Below are positions 60,882-64,000 of a stretch of DNA of 64,000 bases, piece after piece (the first letter of the stretch is position 1; each line of letters opens with the position of its first letter). Under the pieces are notes generated by a model that searched no databases, was not told where the DNA came from, and worked only from the letters and a program-made list of their open reading frames with translations. Source of the stretch: an uncultured Bacilli bacterium (GTDB lineage Bacteria; Bacillota_I; Bacilli_A; RF39; UBA660). Both the position numbers and the translations under genes were made by a program. The stretch covers positions 1-64,000 of the forward strand of contig CALVUX010000009.1 of the NCBI GenBank assembly GCA_944363715.1, read 5' to 3'.

Positions 60882-61409
60882 TTATAAGTATTTGTCTATC
60901 ATTTCTTTTACAAATGATTTATATTCAACTTCATCAGGATTAGTTTCTTCGCCTTCCATTAGACATAGGGGAGGAAATAAAACACACCACCAGTTTTCGC
61001 CATTACCACTTCCAAGAGTTACAACTAAAGATTCATAATAACCTTCTTCATAGATAACTCCTTTATAGTTTTTTTCTGGGAAGTAATTAATTCCAAAATT
61101 AACTTTATAGCCCGTATTTATTTTATTTGTTAAAAGTGTTCTTTCTACTAGATATTCAAAATGATTTTGATTTTCTTTTAAAATAGATCTTGTTTCATCA
61201 ATTGAAGTACTATTCTTTAAAAGTGTATCTAAATCATCTTCTAAAACTTCTTTTACGATTGTTTTAGTTTCTTGGTCTTCTTTGGTGTTAGACTCTGCTA
61301 CTACTCTAAATCTAATTGCTTCATCAGGAATTATAATTTCATCACTTTCTTTATTTAAATTTGGTATAAATACTAAGATTAAACTTGCTAAGATTAAATA
61401 TTTTTTCAT
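60882..61409 (-). CDS. spoIIR: Stage II sporulation protein R
   Basis: The 175-residue secreted protein has an N-terminal signal (MKKYLILASLILVFIP). The conserved region includes IRFRVVAESNTKEDQETK, and the C-terminus holds ENWWCVLFPPLCLM. SpoIIR is made in the forespore and triggers SpoIIGA processing of pro-sigma-E in the mother cell. Its presence with Spo0A and SpoIIQ supports true sporulation. It is flanked by prmC and mntP as in Bacilli. Confidence 0.95.
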   Translation of the reverse strand: MKKYLILASLILVFIPNLNKESDEIIIPDEAIRFRVVAESNTKEDQETKTIVKEVLEDDLDTLLKNSTSIDETRSILKENQNHFEYLVERTLLTNKINTGYKVNFGINYFPEKNYKGVIYEEGYYESLVVTLGSGNGENWWCVLFPPLCLMEGEETNPDEVEYKSFVKEMIDKYL

Positions 61410-61412
61410 ATA

Positions 61413-61454
61413 AAAATATCACCCTTTCTACACTTAATTAATGAGTGATATTTT
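61413..61454. terminator. Bidirectional terminator between prmC and spoIIR
   Basis: A perfect 10-bp stem (AAAATATCAC / GTGATATTTT, 22-nt loop). On the plus strand it continues TAATTTTTT; on the minus strand it has TTTTTATATG. Confidence 0.75.
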
Positions 61455-61460
61455 AATTTT

Positions 61461-62288
61461 TTAATCAATATTTTTTTCGACAAAAAGCATTCTATCTTTA
61501 TTACTTAAATCTTTTTTAATAATTACTTTACTATTAGGTAAAGTATCTTTGATTAACTCTTTTAAATCTTGTCCTTCAAGATAACCTATTTCAAAGGCTA
61601 TTAGATAGTTATTTTTTAAATAGTTATTAATATCTTTTAAAATATTTCTATAACAATCTAGACCATCTAATCCACCATATAAGGCTAGATGTGGTTCATT
61701 CTTTCTTACTATCTCTTCTATTTCTTCATCAGTTTTAATATATGGGGGATTTGATACTATAACATCATACTTATCTAAAGGTATGTTTTCAAACCAATCA
61801 CTTTTTATGAAGTTAACATCTAAAGCTAGACTTTTAGCATTATCTCTTGCTACTCCTAAGGCTTCATCACTTATATCAACTAAAGTAACATCTGCATCTT
61901 TAAAAAAGTTTTTCAAAGTTAGGCCTATAACACCACTGCCACAACCTAAATCTAATATTTTAAGATTAGTTATATTTTTCTTTTCAAGATAATTCTTTAT
62001 ATTTTCAACTAACTCTTCTGTCTCAAATCGTGGTATTAGGACATTTTCATTAACTTTAAACTTTAATCCATAGAAATTAACATGACCTATTACATATTGA
62101 ATAGGTCTATTTTCACTTAAGGCTTTTAATGATTCTTTATAAAGATTAATAATACTATCATCTACTACTTTGTCTAAAATAGTTAATAGTTCTAGTGGGT
62201 TAACTTCAAGGAATGTTGCAAGTAACATTTTAGCATGAGTACTACTTGTATATTTTTTACCATAGACAATTAACTCTTCAACTGTCAT
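61461..62288 (-). CDS. prmC: Release-factor glutamine methyltransferase PrmC
   Basis: The 275-residue product methylates the GGQ glutamine of RF1/RF2. SAM motif [10 protein letters not shown] and catalytic NPPY (VSNPPYIKT) are intact. The N-terminal helical release-factor-binding domain spans residues 1-90. Its ATG overlaps the prfA end by 4 bp, the usual prfA-prmC coupling; both substrates (prfA and prfB) are in this window. Confidence 0.97.
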   Translation of the reverse strand: MTVEELIVYGKKYTSSTHAKMLLATFLEVNPLELLTILDKVVDDSIINLYKESLKALSENRPIQYVIGHVNFYGLKFKVNENVLIPRFETEELVENIKNYLEKKNITNLKILDLGCGSGVIGLTLKNFFKDADVTLVDISDEALGVARDNAKSLALDVNFIKSDWFENIPLDKYDVIVSNPPYIKTDEEIEEIVRKNEPHLALYGGLDGLDCYRNILKDINNYLKNNYLIAFEIGYLEGQDLKELIKDTLPNSKVIIKKDLSNKDRMLFVEKNID

Positions 62289-63346
62289 TCTTCTTCTCCT
62301 GCTAATTTTCTTCTTTGGTCTTCCATAGTTAAGGCCTCTATTATTTCATCTAGGTCTCCGTTCATAACTCTATCTAAATTATTAGTAGTAAAGCCAATTC
62401 TATGGTCTGTTACTCTATTTTGAGGATAGTTATAGGTTCTTATTTTTTCGGCTCTATCACCTGTACCTATTTTATTACGACGAGATTCTCCTAACTCTTC
62501 TTCTTGTCGTCTTAACTCTTGTTCATAAAGTCTTGCTTTTAATACTTTCATCGCTTGTTCTTTATTTTGAATTTGACTTCTTTCATTTTGACAAGTAACT
62601 ACTGTATTAGTTGGTAAGTGAGTGATACGAACAGCACTATCGGTTGTATTAACTCCTTGTCCTCCACAACCAGATGAACGATAGATATCTATTCTAAGGT
62701 CAGATGGATTTATTTCGATATTAACATCTTCTGCTTCTGGCATTACAAGAACTGTTGCAGTTGATGTTTGAATTCTTCCATTACTTTCTGTTACAGGAAT
62801 TCTTTGAACTCTGTGAGACCCACTTTCATATTTAAGTTTAGAGTAAGCACCACTACCTTTAACCATAAATTCTACTTGACTAAAGCCTCCTGCTGTTCCT
62901 TCTTCAGCATTGATTAATTCTGTTTTGAAGCCTACTTTGTCAGCATATTTAGAATACATTCTATAAAGGTCTCCTGCAAAGATATTAGCTTCATCTCCAC
63001 CTGCTGCTCCTCTTATTTCGACAATAACGTTTTTATTGTCGTTAGGATCTTTTGGTATTAAAAGTATCTCTAAGTCATGTTCTAACTTTTCTTTCTTTTC
63101 TTCTAAATCTTTTAACTCTTCTTTAGCGATATCTTTTAATTCATCATCTTTTAACATTTCTTTAGTCTCAGGAATAGCTTCAATAACCTTTTTATATTCA
63201 CGATAAACTGTTACTACTTCTTCTAGTTCAGACATTTCTTTTGATAATTCTCTTGTTTTATTAATATCTTTTAGGACTTCTTCACTCATTAGTTCTTTTT
63301 GTAAGTCCATATATTTCTTTTCTGTAGCTTCAAGACGTTCTATCAT
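62285..63346 (-). CDS. prfA: Peptide chain release factor 1
   Basis: Reads UAA and UAG. The 353-residue product has the RF1 PxT anticodon-like tripeptide (RIPVTESNG) and the GGQ loop [12 protein letters not shown]. Length and termini are normal for RF1; there is no frameshift, in contrast to prfB. Upstream is the gap after rpoE; downstream prmC overlaps. Confidence 0.98.
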   Translation of the reverse strand: MIERLEATEKKYMDLQKELMSEEVLKDINKTRELSKEMSELEEVVTVYREYKKVIEAIPETKEMLKDDELKDIAKEELKDLEEKKEKLEHDLEILLIPKDPNDNKNVIVEIRGAAGGDEANIFAGDLYRMYSKYADKVGFKTELINAEEGTAGGFSQVEFMVKGSGAYSKLKYESGSHRVQRIPVTESNGRIQTSTATVLVMPEAEDVNIEINPSDLRIDIYRSSGCGGQGVNTTDSAVRITHLPTNTVVTCQNERSQIQNKEQAMKVLKARLYEQELRRQEEELGESRRNKIGTGDRAEKIRTYNYPQNRVTDHRIGFTTNNLDRVMNGDLDEIIEALTMEDQRRKLAGEEE

Positions 63347-63422
63347 AATAACCAGTCCTTTCTTTTTCTTTGTAATTATAGCATAAGTATAATAGAAATA
63401 TCAATGTTTTTATACATATGAA

Positions 63423-63449
63423 AAGATATTACAAATAATGCAATATCTT
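63423..63449 (-). terminator. Terminator after rpoE
   Basis: An 8-bp perfect stem (AAGATATT / AATATCTT, 11-nt loop) is followed by TTC ATATG-like weak T tract on the minus strand; the stem includes the rpoE stop. Confidence 0.7.
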
Positions 63450-63894
63450 AACTCTCTTCTAATTCATCTTCATCAACTACAACTAAATCTTTTAAATCTT
63501 CATTAGCATCATCATAATCATCATCTTCATCTGCATCACCAGAGTCATAATTATCTTCTTCAGATTCATCTGGTAAGATTGTATCTTCTTTAATTTCTTC
63601 TTCCTCTTCTTCGTCTTCATCTTCTGTTACTTTAACTATTTTATCAGATGTATGACGACTTCTTAAGTCCCAGTTTCCATCTTCTAGAAGAATGAATCTT
63701 TTATCAGTTGTAAGAAGTGTATAATAGTCACCTATTTTTTCTTCAAAAGTTTTATTAGGAAGCTCTAGTAATGTTACTACTCTTTTAAAAAGATCAGCAG
63801 TATTCATTTTTCCTTCTTCTTCTAATATATAATATGTTATATCCTTATGCGATAATAGTTCTAAATCTTCTTTTTTCATTTTAGCTAACTTCAT
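63448..63894 (-). CDS. rpoE: RNA polymerase delta subunit
   Basis: The 148-residue product has an N-terminal HARE-HTH domain (residues 1-90, including EEEGKMNTADLFKRVVTL) and a disordered, extremely acidic C-terminal tail with many Asp/Glu. The delta subunit is restricted to Firmicutes and speeds RNAP recycling. It starts behind AGGAGGAA; a TATAAT lies near 63920. It is the first gene of the rpoE-prfA-prmC-spoIIR region. Confidence 0.95.
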   Translation of the reverse strand: MKLAKMKKEDLELLSHKDITYYILEEEGKMNTADLFKRVVTLLELPNKTFEEKIGDYYTLLTTDKRFILLEDGNWDLRSRHTSDKIVKVTEDEDEEEEEEIKEDTILPDESEEDNYDSGDADEDDDYDDANEDLKDLVVVDEDELEES

Positions 63895-64000
63895 AAAAAT
63901 TCCTCCTATAGCTAAGACATTATATGTAATAATTTTTTATTTGTGTATTAAATCAGATAAAGTTATAGCATGATTTCATATAAAAGGCAATACTTTTTTA

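Noticed and set aside
1-64000. tRNA, rRNA, IS element or prophage genes
   Set aside because: No T-loop-like GTTCNANNC with a paired acceptor stem was seen in intergenic space, and no transposase, integrase, terminase or portal motif was found in any frame examined.

Overview
The window comes from a very AT-rich member of the Bacilli/Firmicutes using the standard genetic code (TGG for Trp, TGA as a stop). It has endospore regulators and structural genes (spo0A, spoIIQ, spoIIR), the Gram-positive RNA polymerase delta subunit, an Agr peptide quorum-sensing set, TagO and a MreB/Mbl homologue. Compact gene order, many divergent small membrane proteins and a Mollicutes-like Asn in the RpoB rifampicin pocket suggest an uncultured gut lineage near Erysipelotrichia/Mollicutes. 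That placement is inference. No rRNA, tRNA, IS element, prophage or CRISPR array was found.

Layout, left to right (most genes on the minus strand): 0.1-1 kb, a zinc-ribbon/FxLYD protein divergent from an XRE regulator with a palindrome between them. 1-4.6 kb, gpmI, an AAA/DUF4143 ATPase and a Fic protein. 4.7-5.5 kb, spo0A. 5.6-10.4 kb, a glycolytic block (gap, pgk, a GT4 glycosyltransferase, tpiA) ending in a frameshifted gene. 10.4-24.2 kb, the transcription/translation block secE-nusG-rplK-rplA-rplJ-rplL-(two membrane proteins)-ybxB-like methyltransferase-rpoB-rpoC, with several near-consensus promoters and an L10-type leader. 24.3-27.1 kb, a radical SAM/SPASM enzyme and uvrB. 27.7-31.9 kb, an unrecognised four-gene operon of coiled-coil and helical-repeat proteins, preceded by a 34-codon ORF, an intrinsic terminator and a csaA remnant. 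31.9-34.7 kb, ftsE-ftsX-M23 hydrolase. 34.8-37.6 kb, prfB (programmed +1 frameshift) and two YitT paralogues, followed by a plus-strand small-RNA candidate. 38.4-42.6 kb, LysR/coaB divergent pair, a ProRS without an evident editing domain, and a DapB-like dehydrogenase. 42.7-44.6 kb, three GNAT acetyltransferases between two copies of the secA 3' end. 44.6-48 kb, secA, hpf and a cold-shock protein. 48.1-51.1 kb, an agr system split into convergent halves. 51.2-63.9 kb, envelope, sporulation and translation-termination genes (tagO, mbl, spoIIQ, rpiB, rpmE, murA, fba, mntP, spoIIR, prmC, prfA, rpoE) in an order resembling a compressed version of the B. subtilis rpoE-to-mbl region, interrupted by a candidate type I toxin-antitoxin locus and a second AAA/DUF4143 gene.

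Best candidates for undescribed biology: the four-gene operon with its leader ORF and terminator (27.7-31.7 kb); the 27-aa hydrophobic peptide with a convergent antisense RNA and a 13-bp 5'-3' mRNA pairing (55.3-55.7 kb); the split agr locus with a perfect palindrome over its -10; the secA 3'-end duplication around the GNAT module; and the plus-strand small RNA at 37.7 kb. All coordinates, motifs and promoter spacings were read by eye; no database search was run.
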